NCBI GenBank assembly: GCA_041744755.1
Contig: JBGTKC010000133.1
Coordinates: 8,702 to 72,701, forward strand
Length of the DNA stretch: 64,000 bases
Origin: CALDTK01 sp041744755
Lineage (GTDB): Bacteria; Bacteroidota; Bacteroidia; Chitinophagales; Saprospiraceae
Direction of reading: 5' to 3'
The notes below the pieces were generated by a model, which was not told where the DNA came from, made no database searches, and worked only from the letters and a program-made list of their open reading frames with translations. Position 1 is the first letter of the stretch; every line of letters starts with the position of its first letter. The translations under genes and the position numbers were made by a program. Of the stretch, positions 8,592-16,730 are shown piece after piece.

Positions 8592-9183
8592 GTGAACACC
8601 AGAAATATTGAGGGGGTCTTGATCGACTTCATCAACCGCCACTGCAATCGGCTCTCGGTGCAGCGCTCGGCCGTGGTGGTGATCCTCGCTACCGAGACTG
8701 CCCGCCTGGATCAGGCCCAAGACCTGATTGCCGCACGAACGGCCGCATTTGCGCCAGACCAACTCATCGACATGCGCGGCACTGCCGAGCTCACCCTCCG
8801 CATCCCACAGACGGCCCTTCTCTTCGCACGTCGAACCCACCCGTTTCTCGGCCGACGGCGACGCGCGTCTCACGGCACTGGCCGCCGCCGCCTTGGGCGG
8901 GCAGCCCGCCCTCTGCATAGACTTCATCGTTGCCCCGCGTAATCCCGAAGGCAGCGCCGCCGCCTGCGAGACCGCCGCCCGTCAGGCCTTGGCTATCGTG
9001 AGCAACCTCGTCGAAGTCCACGGTTTCGCCCCGGAGACCGTGCGGGCTACGGCCGTCCAAGGAAATACTATGACCATTGCTCTCGTCCCGACTGAGGCCG
9101 GGGGCTATGCCTATGTGGAGGTAGTCCGCAGAAGTGGCGACCGCGTCGGCGAACTCGTGCAAGCGTTGACGGACGCAAAGTAG
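8592..9183 (+). pseudogene. Frameshifted gene of unknown function
   Basis: Two overlapping plus-strand frames form one plausible protein. The first starts at GTG 8592 (an in-frame stop lies at 8577-8579) and reads MNTRNIEGVLIDFINRH through RIPQTALLFARR. The second, in another frame, takes over near 8820-8850 with SADGDARLTALAAAALGG and runs to the stop at 9183. Joined, it would be about 195 aa. Neither half alone looks complete, so this is a decayed gene, a programmed shift or a sequencing error. I recognise no family. The antisense frames here have an unlikely composition. Confidence 0.45.
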
Positions 9184-9213
9184 CGTGGCCTACTTTTCTC
9201 GACCCGTAGGTGC

Positions 9214-10185
9214 CTACTTGCCGATCAACTCGCCGCCGAAGAGGCTTTCCACGAAGGCGCGCTTGTTGAAGATCTGCAGCTGGTCCATGCGCTCCCCGAC
9301 GCCGATGTACTTGATCGGCGTTTTGAACTGATCGCTGATCCCGATCACGACACCGCCCTTGGCTGTGCCGTCTAGTTTCGTGAGCGCAATCGCCGACACA
9401 TCCGTGGCCTCGGTGAAGTGATGCGCCTGCTCGAAGGCATTCTGGCCTGTCGCGGCGTCTAAGACGAGCAGTACCTCGTGCGGCGAGCCAGGTAGCCGTT
9501 TCTCTACTGATCGGCGGATCTTCCCGAGCTCATTCATCAGCCCGACCTTGTTGTGCAGACGCCCGGCAGTGTCGATGATGACGACGTCATAACCTTCGCG
9601 CACGGCCTTGTCGGTAGCCTCGAAGGCAACGGCTGCCGGGTCAACATTCATACCCTTCCCGAAAAAATCCGCGCCACTTCGCTCGGCCCAGATTTTGAGT
9701 TGGTCCACGGCCGCGGCCCGGAAAGTGTCCGCCGCTCCGAGCAGCACACGCTTGCCTTGCTTGTTGAATTGGTGGGCGAGCTTACCGATGGTGGTGGTCT
9801 TGCCGACGCCATTGACGCCGACCACCAGTATCACTGCCGGCTTCGAGTCGGTTGGCAGTTCGTAGTCTTCGTAGTCGGCGGTGTTGGCCGAGGTCATCAG
9901 CCGCACCACCTCGTCGTGGAGGAGGCGGTTCAGCTCCGAGGCGTTGACGAACTTATCCTTCTGGACGCGCGCCTCGAGGCGGTCGATGATCTTGACCGTG
10001 GTGTCGAGTCCCACGTCGCTCGCGATCAGGATACTCTCGAGCTCGTCGAGCACCTCTTCGTCGACGGTCGACTTACCGGCGACAGCCTTGCTGAGCTGGC
10101 CAAATAGGCTTGACTTCGTCTTCTCGAGTCCCTGGTCGAGATCTTCCTTCTTCTCCGGAGTAAAGAAGCGTTTGAAAAAACTCAT
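9214..10185 (-). CDS. ftsY: Signal recognition particle receptor FtsY
   Basis: SRP receptor GTPase that delivers ribosome-nascent chains to SecYEG at the inner membrane, 323 aa. The short N domain (residues 1-110) is followed by the NG GTPase core with GVNGVGKTTTIGKLA, DTFRAAAVDQL, DTAGRLHNK and TKLDGTAKGG. The frame extends to 10275, but the ATG at 10185 (MSFFKRFF) is the family start. It belongs to the ribosomal-protein cluster to its right, but the hairpin at 10321-10375 separates them, so ftsY probably has its own promoter or depends on read-through. A mini-hairpin repeat lies in its leader. Confidence 0.96.
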   Translation of the reverse strand: MSFFKRFFTPEKKEDLDQGLEKTKSSLFGQLSKAVAGKSTVDEEVLDELESILIASDVGLDTTVKIIDRLEARVQKDKFVNASELNRLLHDEVVRLMTSANTADYEDYELPTDSKPAVILVVGVNGVGKTTTIGKLAHQFNKQGKRVLLGAADTFRAAAVDQLKIWAERSGADFFGKGMNVDPAAVAFEATDKAVREGYDVVIIDTAGRLHNKVGLMNELGKIRRSVEKRLPGSPHEVLLVLDAATGQNAFEQAHHFTEATDVSAIALTKLDGTAKGGVVIGISDQFKTPIKYIGVGERMDQLQIFNKRAFVESLFGGELIGK

Positions 10186-10210
10186 GTGGGTCGGGGTGTA
10201 AGGATGGTGC

Positions 10211-10225
10211 GTTTTGGCGAAAGCC
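10211..10225 (+). repeat. Mini-hairpin repeat, GGC stem
   Basis: Exact GTTTTGGCGAAAGCC, 25 bp upstream of the ftsY start codon, in the antisense direction of that gene. Confidence 0.9.
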
Positions 10226-10320
10226 GAGTCGGCTAGTGGGTGGACGAGTCGGAGGGCGGAAGGTAGGTCAAGCAAGTCCCGGTAGGGGGACGCTGGCTCC
10301 GGACCCGAGGGAGCGTGGGT

Positions 10321-10375
10321 GACAAACGACGAAAGGGCCCCCTCCGTAGAGAAGGCCCTTTCGAGAGCGTTTGTC
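10321..10375 (-). terminator. Two-tier hairpin after the DUF4295 gene
   Basis: Outer arms GACAAACG/CGTTTGTC and inner arms GAAAGGGCC/GGCCCTTTC around a 14-nt loop. It lies between the DUF4295 stop and ftsY. There is no T-run after it, so it may terminate only partly or protect the 3' end. Confidence 0.6.
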
Positions 10376-10384
10376 GCCTGAAGA

Positions 10385-10558
10385 CTACTTAGCGGAGAGA
10401 AACTCCTGCACTTTGTCCTTATGGACGATTTGCTCTTTGAAAGTGTAGGTGCCAGTCACGGGGTTCTTTACGGACTTGATGACCTTGACGTGGTCGCGGC
10501 CCGAGCCAGCGTTAGCGGCACGCTGGGCGACGCGGGCGTTTTTGGATACTTTTGCCAT
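10385..10558 (-). CDS. DUF4295 small basic ribosome-cluster protein
   Basis: A 57-residue, lysine/arginine-rich protein starting MAKVSKNARVAQRAANAG and containing VKVIKSVKNPVTGTYTFKE. It matches the DUF4295 family, found after rpmG and before ftsY in Bacteroidota; the family is often taken to be ribosome-associated, but its role is unproven. The ATG at 10558 and the stop at 10385 are clear, and the gene lies 41 bp after rpmG. Context and sequence agree, so I am confident in the family. Confidence 0.85.
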   Translation of the reverse strand: MAKVSKNARVAQRAANAGSGRDHVKVIKSVKNPVTGTYTFKEQIVHKDKVQEFLSAK

Positions 10559-10599
10559 GAGCTATACTTCTGATGCAGCGACGGTGAGGTCGGAGCGGA

Positions 10600-10788
10600 T
10601 TACTTAATTTCGCGGTGGACCGTCATGCGACGCAGGATCGGATTGAACTTCTTGAGCTCCAAACGATCCGGAGTGTTCTTGCGATTCTTTTGCGTGACGT
10701 AGCGGCTGGTTCCGGGCGAACCGGAGGCCTTGTGCTCGGTGCACTCGAGGATGATCTGAAGGCGGTTGCCTTTGCTTTTCTTAGCCAT
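10600..10788 (-). CDS. rpmG: 50S ribosomal protein L33
   Basis: Large-subunit protein L33, 62 aa, with the ECTEHKASG and TSRYVTQKNRKNTPDRLELKKFNP blocks. No zinc-binding CxxC pairs are present, so it is the zinc-free form. It follows rpmB by 28 bp and precedes DUF4295, in the conserved Bacteroidota order. Confidence 0.96.
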   Translation of the reverse strand: MAKKSKGNRLQIILECTEHKASGSPGTSRYVTQKNRKNTPDRLELKKFNPILRRMTVHREIK

Positions 10789-10816
10789 GACTTAGTAGGG
10801 TAGGGGCGGGGCCGGG

Positions 10817-11074
10817 TTAAACCTTTGCAAGCTTCACGCCAGTGGAGACGCCCTTGCGCTTGAGCTTTACCAAGTAGGCGTACACGCCGAGCTTGTTGAT
10901 AGTCTTGATCGCGTTAGTCGAGAGCTTCAGGCGAACGGTCTGTCCCGTCTCGGGGATGAAGAAGCTCTTGCCCTGCAGATTGGGCAGGAAGCGACGCTTC
11001 GTCTTCCGGTTGGAGTGAGAAACGTTGTTGCCGCTAGCGGGACGCTTCCCGGTGAGTTGACATACTTTCGACAT
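10817..11074 (-). CDS. rpmB: 50S ribosomal protein L28
   Basis: Large-subunit protein L28, 85 aa. MSKVCQLTGKRPASGNNVSHSN followed by KTKRRFLPNLQ is diagnostic. The start codon lies only 18 bp after the tRNA-Arg discriminator base, so the tRNA and the ribosomal-protein mRNA very likely share one primary transcript from the promoter at 11206-11235. Confidence 0.97.
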   Translation of the reverse strand: MSKVCQLTGKRPASGNNVSHSNRKTKRRFLPNLQGKSFFIPETGQTVRLKLSTNAIKTINKLGVYAYLVKLKRKGVSTGVKLAKV

Positions 11075-11092
11075 GGCGTCCAGTTTTTGGGG

Positions 11093-11166
11093 TGACCCTG
11101 TTAGGATTCGAACCTAAAACCTCCGCATCCGTAGTGCGGTGCTCTATCCAGTTGAGCTACAGGGCC
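11093..11166 (-). tRNA. tRNA-Arg(ACG)
   Basis: Complete cloverleaf on the minus strand, 74 nt. The acceptor arm GGCCCTG pairs with CAGGGTC (one G-T), followed by discriminator A. The anticodon stem is CCGCA/TGCGG with loop CTACGGA, giving anticodon ACG; wobble A is expected to be edited to inosine. The T arm reads TTAGG-TTCGAAT-CCTAA. CCA is not encoded (ACCC follows). Confidence 0.97.
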
Positions 11167-11205
11167 GATTGAGAGTAAGCCGCGAGGGCTTCTTTCAAGC
11201 GGCTG

Positions 11206-11235
11206 CAAAGATAGGGTGCCTCGTTAACTTGCAAA
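11206..11235 (-). promoter_or_regulatory. Promoter of tRNA-Arg and ribosomal-protein unit
   Basis: TATCTTTG at 11206-11213 is an exact -7 consensus on the minus strand, with TTTG at 11232-11235, 18 nt upstream. It lies 40 bp before the tRNA. It is the best-formed promoter in the window together with that of etfB. Confidence 0.75.
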
Positions 11236-11297
11236 ACCCTGTAAGGAAGTTTTTTTCAAGGGGTCGAATAACGGCATCTCCGCCGCCGCAGCGGCGG

Positions 11298-14051
11298 TCA
11301 GAGGACCACGACCTGGGCGTTGTCGACGACTCCGCCGCTTACCAATTGCACGACGTACACCCCGGCAGCGAGGCCCTCTAGGTCTAGCGAAAGCTGCCCG
11401 ACGCTCTCCTCCGGGGCCGTGAATATCCGGCCGGCGAGACGCTTGCCCGTGACATCGAAGACGCTAACGCTGCCGGCTTCCTGCGCCGAGTAAATAATCC
11501 GGACCCGACGCTCCGGACCGATCGGGTTCGGGAACACCCTCACGAGCGCAGCGCCGGCCTCCGCCTCGCCGCTGCACAACTCTATACGTAAACGAGCCGC
11601 GACCACGAGGTCGAGCAGTACCGCCGAAGGTTCGCGCGGGGAGCCGCCGAACAGGGTGGCGACTAGGCGCGCGGCGCCGCGTCGGGGCGTCACCCCCCGG
11701 TCGGACGCGCACTCCAGCGCGTTTAGGAGCGTCACCCCACCGGCCACCTGCGCTACCGCCGCCACGTCCCCGCTTACCTCGCAGGAGGTCTGACCTCTCC
11801 CAAAAGCGACCCGCCGACCCGGCGTGAGTAAGGTCGGTGTCGTCGTCTGCGTGAGCTCGCCGTCTGATCCCCGGGCCACGAGCGTACCTTGCGGTAGCTC
11901 CAGGGTCCCGTTCTTGACTCCCGCGGAAGCGCCTTGCGGCAAAACCGGGATGATGCCTGCTTCCAGTAGACGATCGAGCACGAATCGCGAGGTGCTCTTT
12001 GCCGCACCTGAGTCGCTCTCGTCAAGTACGCCGGCAAGTCCGGTCGCGAAGGCGACTACCCGACGCCCCGCCGTAGTGGGGTTGGCTTCGTAGTCGGTGC
12101 GGAGTAGCGTGACGTCCGCTGCCGCCGCTACCCAATCGCCGAGTCTGTAGCCGCGGAACCGCAGCACGGTTGCCGCCACCGAACTCCCGGCTACAGTGGC
12201 GAGGATGTCGGCCACTGCCTCGCCGTGCAACCCGATCGACGGCGCAAACGGGTTGAGCTCTGGGCCGGGTGTGCCGAGTCGGCTTTCGCCAAAACCGAGA
12301 TCGAACACGGCAGCTAAGGCTTCACGGGCGACCCCCGGGGGTGCCTGGGCCCGGACCAACGCGAGGGTGGTAGGCTGTGCGATCTCCTTCAAGTACTCGT
12401 CCCCACCGCCGAATCGGAATCCGCGCCCCGTACCCACGAGCCGGCGCTCGCGTTCTGCCGCGACGACGCCCGGTGCCCCGGCGACGGCCGCTACGTCGAT
12501 TGCCGACGTACCCGGGGCCCGGTAGCGGTACATCCGCCAGGTCGTACTCAGGGTGTCGACCAGAACCAGTGAGGCGCCCGGCGTCGGAATGGTCTCCGGT
12601 GCCGGAGATCCCTGGGCAAACCTCACCAAGACGTGGCCTCCCGCAGCTTCATCCCCCACCTGGAGGGCCTCGATGGCGCGACGGGCGTTCAGCCTACCGC
12701 CGCTGGCGACTTTCCCCGACTGTGACGCCACGGGATCGACCGAGCGGAGGATGAGCTCCTTGACGTACGCCGCGACCTGGGCAGGGCGCGCGAGGGCCTC
12801 GGCCTCGAGGCGCTCGCCGAGGGCGGCGTACAGCAAAGCCACGACCCCCGCCACCTGCGGCGTCGCCCCCGAGGTCTGCCCGAAGGTGTTCTCGTTGCGG
12901 CCGAAGAGTTGGTAGTCAAGTCCCCCGAAGGGAGCGCCCGGGGCGCTGAGGTCGACCTGCCGGGCGCTGTAGCCCGCCCCAGCCAGAATCTCGTCGCTCC
13001 TGTCGGCCGAAGTCACGGCCACGAGGAAGTCGCTCGCGCAGGAGGCCGGGAGGTCCGACTGCCGCTCGGCGTCCCCGGTGTCGTTGCCGACCGCGCCGAC
13101 CACCAGGATCCCCGCGCGCCCGGCGCGGTCGATGGCGGCGTTGAGTTCGGCGTTGGCGGGTGTGGCGCAATTCGCCTGGTTGCCGAGCGAACAGTTGGCT
13201 ACCACGACGTACGCCCCGTCCCGCCCGCCGCTCTGGTTGAAGCGCGTCCGCAGGCTAGTGAGGTAGTCGAGAGCCAGCGCCCATTTGTACACGCTATCCA
13301 CCTGGAAGGGGAGGAGTTTGGCGGACCAGTTGAGGCCTGTGGACTGAGCTCCATTGTTCGATCTCGCGGCGAGGACACCGCTTACCTGCACGCCGTGGGG
13401 GTGGCGGGCGAAGGTCGTGGTGCGGTTGGTGAAGTTGACCCCAGTCACGTCATCGACGTAGCCGTTGCGATCGTCGTCGACGCCGTTGCCCGGGATCTCG
13501 CCGGGGTTGCGGTAGTACTGGTCGACCAGTTCGGGGTGGTCTAGGTCGAAGCCGTTGGCCTCGATAACGCCGATCACGATCTGGCGCCCGGAGACGCTAA
13601 TGCCGCCCGTGGTGTAATTCCAGGCTCCGGCGGCCTCGATGCGATCGAGGTTCCACTGCGCTGGAAACGTCGGGTCGTTGGGTAGTCCCCCTTTCGGGAA
13701 AACGGCTGAACCATCACCAACGGACAGCACACCGGGAATCCCGTGCCAGAAATTCCCCGGCACCCCGCGTCGGATGGCGACGAGGCCCTCGCCCCGGGCA
13801 AGCCCGTCGAAGGGCACGAAGTCCGCGTGAAGGCGATTGGCTTGTGGCGCTAATCCGTTACTTCGCCTCCGAGCCTCGGTGTCGGCAACCGCGGTGATTG
13901 GGTTTTGGCGAAAGCCTAAGCTGTCCAAAACCGCCTCCGCCCTCGAGCCAGGTTCGTAGCGCAGGAGGTAGCCGCCCTGCGCGCAAGCCGCGGCGGGGGC
14001 CAGGGCCAGTACCACCACCATCCATGTCCAGTCGAAGCGGTGCAGGTGCAT
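11298..14051 (-). CDS. Secreted S8 subtilase-like protein with T9SS sorting domain
   Basis: A 917-aa exported protein. A signal peptide (WTWMVVVLALAPAAACAQ) is followed by a subtilase fold at about 150-430, a second beta-rich region, and a C-terminal domain (about 830-917: VFPNPIGPERRVRI, VSVFDVTGKRL, GLAAGVYVVQL) that is a type A T9SS sorting domain. The catalytic His (HGVQVSG, H219), oxyanion Asn (GAVGND, N323) and Ser (TSGATPQVAG, S394) are present, but the Asp motif reads VIEANG, with Glu at 164. Activity is therefore uncertain. Four mini-hairpin repeats lie in the gene. It stands alone between tRNA-Arg and the methyltransferase. Confidence 0.85.
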   Translation of the reverse strand: MHLHRFDWTWMVVVLALAPAAACAQGGYLLRYEPGSRAEAVLDSLGFRQNPITAVADTEARRRSNGLAPQANRLHADFVPFDGLARGEGLVAIRRGVPGNFWHGIPGVLSVGDGSAVFPKGGLPNDPTFPAQWNLDRIEAAGAWNYTTGGISVSGRQIVIGVIEANGFDLDHPELVDQYYRNPGEIPGNGVDDDRNGYVDDVTGVNFTNRTTTFARHPHGVQVSGVLAARSNNGAQSTGLNWSAKLLPFQVDSVYKWALALDYLTSLRTRFNQSGGRDGAYVVVANCSLGNQANCATPANAELNAAIDRAGRAGILVVGAVGNDTGDAERQSDLPASCASDFLVAVTSADRSDEILAGAGYSARQVDLSAPGAPFGGLDYQLFGRNENTFGQTSGATPQVAGVVALLYAALGERLEAEALARPAQVAAYVKELILRSVDPVASQSGKVASGGRLNARRAIEALQVGDEAAGGHVLVRFAQGSPAPETIPTPGASLVLVDTLSTTWRMYRYRAPGTSAIDVAAVAGAPGVVAAERERRLVGTGRGFRFGGGDEYLKEIAQPTTLALVRAQAPPGVAREALAAVFDLGFGESRLGTPGPELNPFAPSIGLHGEAVADILATVAGSSVAATVLRFRGYRLGDWVAAAADVTLLRTDYEANPTTAGRRVVAFATGLAGVLDESDSGAAKSTSRFVLDRLLEAGIIPVLPQGASAGVKNGTLELPQGTLVARGSDGELTQTTTPTLLTPGRRVAFGRGQTSCEVSGDVAAVAQVAGGVTLLNALECASDRGVTPRRGAARLVATLFGGSPREPSAVLLDLVVAARLRIELCSGEAEAGAALVRVFPNPIGPERRVRIIYSAQEAGSVSVFDVTGKRLAGRIFTAPEESVGQLSLDLEGLAAGVYVVQLVSGGVVDNAQVVVL
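11931..11945 (-). repeat. Mini-hairpin repeat, GCC stem, GCAA loop
   Basis: GTTTTGCCGCAAGGC on the minus strand. Inside the subtilase-like gene, reading PVLPQGA. Confidence 0.8.
12281..12295 (-). repeat. Mini-hairpin repeat, GGC stem
   Basis: Exact GTTTTGGCGAAAGCC on the minus strand. Inside the subtilase-like gene, reading LGFGESR. Confidence 0.9.
13689..13703 (-). repeat. Mini-hairpin repeat, CCC stem
   Basis: GTTTTCCCGAAAGGG on the minus strand: stem CCC/GGG, loop GAAA, the only copy with this stem. Inside the subtilase-like gene, reading AVFPKGG. Inverted relative to the copy at 13902. Confidence 0.75.
13902..13916 (+). repeat. Mini-hairpin repeat, GGC stem
   Basis: Exact GTTTTGGCGAAAGCC. 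Inside the subtilase-like gene near its N-terminus; the coding strand reads LGFRQNP. Confidence 0.9.
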
Positions 14052-14129
14052 AGGGTAGACCTAACGGAAAGTTGGGCGTTGAGGTGCGCCCGAACCGCCA
14101 GCGGCCGAGGGTCCGCGTGCCGCGAAAGT

Positions 14130-14948
14130 CTAGCGGACCACGAAGTTGATACCGAAGAAAAAATACTTCCGGAGAAATTTGCTATCCACGGCCTGCTCGC
14201 GGAGAGCAATCCGTGAGCCAGGACTCGCTCCGTACAGCGCGGGTGGGAAGAGGCGGATGAACTCGGTGGCAGCCGGATCGACCCGCATGCCCTGGGCGGC
14301 GAAGAGCGCTTGCCACGTGGCGATGCCGCGGATGTTCTCGTTGCCCATCGTGACCTCCTTGCCGAGGGACTCGTCCCAGTAGGTCATCACGCGCTCGGCG
14401 CCGCGCTGGCGGTAGAGCTTCATGCGCTGTACGACGTTGTCGCCGTTCTCCTCGATGCAGATCGCGACGGCACCGGGGCGCATGGCGCGCTTGATGATGC
14501 CGATGGCCTCGGCGATGGGTTCGAGGTGGTGGAGGGTGTCCTGGACGATGACGCAGTCGAACGTGCCCGCCTGCGGCGCCACGTCGTAGATGTCCTCGTA
14601 GCTCGCCGTAAACAGGCTACTCTCCCCGTACTGCGCCCAGAACTCGCGTCGTCGCGGGAGGAAGTCGTAGTAAAACTCGAGGGTGCTGCCGTAGGTCCGG
14701 TAGCCTTTCATCGCGAGGTAAAGGCAGGTTGTCCCGTAGCCGCAACCCAGGTCCCAGATGGCGGGAGCGTGCTCGAGCGTGCGGGCGTGCGCCTCGATCT
14801 CGCGGTCGACGTAAGCGAGGCGCTGGAGGAAATACGCCTTGCGGAACTCGAAGTCCTTAACGGAACTGTGGTACTTGTAGTAGCGTGAGAGTTCGGGGAG
14901 GGACCGCAGTTCCTGGAGGAAGATATCGAAGAACTGCGCAGGGGTCAT
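14130..14948 (-). CDS. Class I SAM-dependent methyltransferase
   Basis: A 272-aa methyltransferase with motif I IWDLGCGYGTTC near residue 65-76 and the post-motif block FDCVIVQDTLHHLEP near 130-145. The helical N-terminus and the C-terminal IRLFPPALYG region resemble stand-alone small-molecule methyltransferases, but I cannot name the substrate. It lies 78 bp upstream of the subtilase-like gene on the same strand. A -7 box TAGATTTG (15010-15017) sits about 60 bp before the start. Confidence 0.8.
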   Translation of the reverse strand: MTPAQFFDIFLQELRSLPELSRYYKYHSSVKDFEFRKAYFLQRLAYVDREIEAHARTLEHAPAIWDLGCGYGTTCLYLAMKGYRTYGSTLEFYYDFLPRRREFWAQYGESSLFTASYEDIYDVAPQAGTFDCVIVQDTLHHLEPIAEAIGIIKRAMRPGAVAICIEENGDNVVQRMKLYRQRGAERVMTYWDESLGKEVTMGNENIRGIATWQALFAAQGMRVDPAATEFIRLFPPALYGASPGSRIALREQAVDSKFLRKYFFFGINFVVR

Positions 14949-15009
14949 GACTTCAGAATTCTCGTCGCCCCGCCGGCGAGGAGGCGTCGGGCCGCGGGAC
15001 GCGAACCGG

Positions 15010-15017
15010 CAAATCTA
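15010..15017 (-). promoter_or_regulatory. -7 box TAGATTTG upstream of methyltransferase
   Basis: Exact TAnnTTTG on the minus strand, 61 nt before the methyltransferase start. A mini-hairpin repeat lies directly upstream of it; no clear -33 element is visible. Confidence 0.4.
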
Positions 15018-15019
15018 CA

Positions 15020-15034
15020 GTTTTGGCGTAAGCC
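15020..15034 (+). repeat. Mini-hairpin repeat, GGC stem, GTAA loop
   Basis: GTTTTGGCGTAAGCC between the DUF1684 gene and the methyltransferase, 8 bp from the DUF1684 stop. The loop is GTAA instead of GAAA. Confidence 0.85.
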
Positions 15035-15042
15035 GCCTGTAC

Positions 15043-15690
15043 TCAGTCCACTTCGCCGACTCTGACGAAGGCGGCCTCACCGGCGCGAACGGCGAGAGGG
15101 AGGAGATTCGACAGCGGCGGGACGGGGCAGCTGTAGCCCGTGGCGTACGCGCACCATGGACTGTAGGCTTTATTGAAGTCGAGGCGATAGTCGCCAGCCG
15201 CGAAGTCGCTCCGCTTGAGGTCCAGGTAGCGCCCGCCGCCGTACGTGGCGTCGCCGTTGGTCTCATCGAAAAACGGCAGGAACAAGTGGTCGAAGTACAA
15301 GGGGTGCCGTGCCATGCCGGGGACCTCGAAGACCGTAAGTACGTACATACTGTCGGCGACCTGGAAGGTCAGGGTCCCGAAGCTGCGGTACTCGCGCGCG
15401 CTCCCGTCCGAGGTCGGGAACCGGAACAGGGCCGTGTCTTCGCTCGGCCGGAACACAGCCGCCAGGTCGAAGGTGTCATTGTACGCGAAGTAGCGGAGCC
15501 CAAACACGGACGCGGAGTCGATCGGCCCGCGTGGGTCGAGCAAGAGTGTCTTGATCGCCTCCCGGCGGAACTCCGCGAGGGCCTTGTCCGGGGCAGTCCG
15601 CGGCTCAGCCGCCGGCGCATCGGCGTTTAGCTGACCGAACGCGGCGAGCGGGAGCAGCAGCGCGATCGCGAAAACGTATTCCAATTTCAC
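15043..15690 (-). CDS. DUF1684 domain protein, exported
   Basis: A 215-aa protein with a signal peptide (KLEYVFAIALLLPLAAFGQL) and the DUF1684 signature: FPFFDETNGDATYGGGRY-like block, DFNKAYSPWCAYATGYSCP and LPLAVRAGE. DUF1684 proteins are of unknown function and widespread in Bacteroidota. The frame extends to a TTG at 15744 overlapping the upstream stop, but the GTG at 15690 puts the signal peptide at the N-terminus, so I start there. It lies 50 bp after the NYN gene and is probably cotranscribed. Confidence 0.8.
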   Translation of the reverse strand: MKLEYVFAIALLLPLAAFGQLNADAPAAEPRTAPDKALAEFRREAIKTLLLDPRGPIDSASVFGLRYFAYNDTFDLAAVFRPSEDTALFRFPTSDGSAREYRSFGTLTFQVADSMYVLTVFEVPGMARHPLYFDHLFLPFFDETNGDATYGGGRYLDLKRSDFAAGDYRLDFNKAYSPWCAYATGYSCPVPPLSNLLPLAVRAGEAAFVRVGEVD

Positions 15691-15740
15691 CTGCGCGAAG
15701 TAAGCGACCACACCCCTCAGCCAGACTACGATACCGACGC

Positions 15741-16730
15741 TCAATCATTGTAATCTTCGTGGTAGTGGACCTGGTCCCGCTCGGCGCCTTCCTTGTCGGG
15801 CAGTAGGCTCACGCGTTTGGCGATGTTCTCGCCGCGGTCGTTCTTGGCGATCACGAAGCGCACGGGGTCGCCGATGCGCAAAGCCTTGAAGTCAAGCCCC
15901 TCCACGTCCCCGTGGTAGAAGAACAGATTGTTATCGGGCCAGGCGATGAATCCGAATCCGTTCTTGAGGCTCATCACCGCCGAGTCGTGCGGCTCCTCTT
16001 CCTCCATGTACTCGGTGGGTTCGGCCGTCTGGCGATCGGAGTCGTACTCGCGCTGCTCCTCGCGGCGGGTGTCATTGCTGATGAATAGGTCCTCGACGAG
16101 GCGCTCCTCGTCCTCGAGCGGCTCCTCGATGATGGCGACCATGTCGATTGGGTAGGTGCAGTACTGCAGGAGGTCCTGCGAGGTCCGCGTCACCGACATG
16201 CGGCCGTCGGGCTCCTCGAACTCGAAGTTCCAGCTCAGCACCATCGTCCGCACCCCGAGGGTGGGTAGCTTGCGGACCAGCGGCACGTAGTCCCCGTCGG
16301 AGGCGACGAGGACGAGGACGTCGACCTGCCCGAGGGCCGCCAGGGCCATAGCCTCGACGGCGAACAGGACATCGATGCCTTTCTCCTCGTACTTGCCGTG
16401 GTTGTTGCGCACCGGGAGGTGTAGACTCTGAACGTACTCCGACATGAGGATGTCGCCGAAGACTCGGTCGTAGTACAGGCGGTTGTTCTTCTGGCTGGCG
16501 GTTTTTGCCGAAAGGCGACCGCGGAAGTACTTCGCCTCTACGATGCTGCTGTGGTGCGGCTGAGAGTTCTCCTCCTCGGCCACCTTCGCTCGGATGAATT
16601 CGTGCAGTCCGGAGAGGCTCAGGCGGCTCTTGCGCTCGTGGTTGTAGTTGTAATAGTTGCTAACGTGCAGAAAGTAATTTCCGTCGTAAAAGACGCCTAT
16701 ACGGGTAAGTTTGCTGTTAGGGGCGGGCAT
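15741..16730 (-). CDS. NYN/LabA-like nuclease with C-terminal cold-shock domain
   Basis: A 329-aa protein. Residues 8-200 form a NYN (PIN-like) domain: GVFYDGNYF carries the first acidic residue, KGIDVLFAVEAMALA the second, and VLVASDGDYVPLV the third cluster. A low-complexity acidic linker rich in Glu follows, then a cold-shock/S1-like domain (SLKNGFGFIAWPDNNLFFYHGDV ... GDPVRFVIAKNDRG). The pairing suggests an RNA-directed nuclease. The ATG at 16730 is preferred over one 33 bp upstream. A mini-hairpin repeat inside reads GRLSAKT. Confidence 0.85.
   Translation of the reverse strand: MPAPNSKLTRIGVFYDGNYFLHVSNYYNYNHERKSRLSLSGLHEFIRAKVAEEENSQPHHSSIVEAKYFRGRLSAKTASQKNNRLYYDRVFGDILMSEYVQSLHLPVRNNHGKYEEKGIDVLFAVEAMALAALGQVDVLVLVASDGDYVPLVRKLPTLGVRTMVLSWNFEFEEPDGRMSVTRTSQDLLQYCTYPIDMVAIIEEPLEDEERLVEDLFISNDTRREEQREYDSDRQTAEPTEYMEEEEPHDSAVMSLKNGFGFIAWPDNNLFFYHGDVEGLDFKALRIGDPVRFVIAKNDRGENIAKRVSLLPDKEGAERDQVHYHEDYND
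16502..16516 (+). repeat. Mini-hairpin repeat, GCC stem
   Basis: TTTTTGCCGAAAGGC (leading G replaced by T). Inside the NYN gene; the coding strand reads GRLSAKT. Confidence 0.75.

Noticed and set aside
15662..15675. GTTTTCGCGATCGC on the minus strand resembles the mini-hairpin repeat
   Set aside because: The loop is GATC rather than GNAA, and CGCGATCGCG is simply a GC-rich palindrome in a signal peptide.
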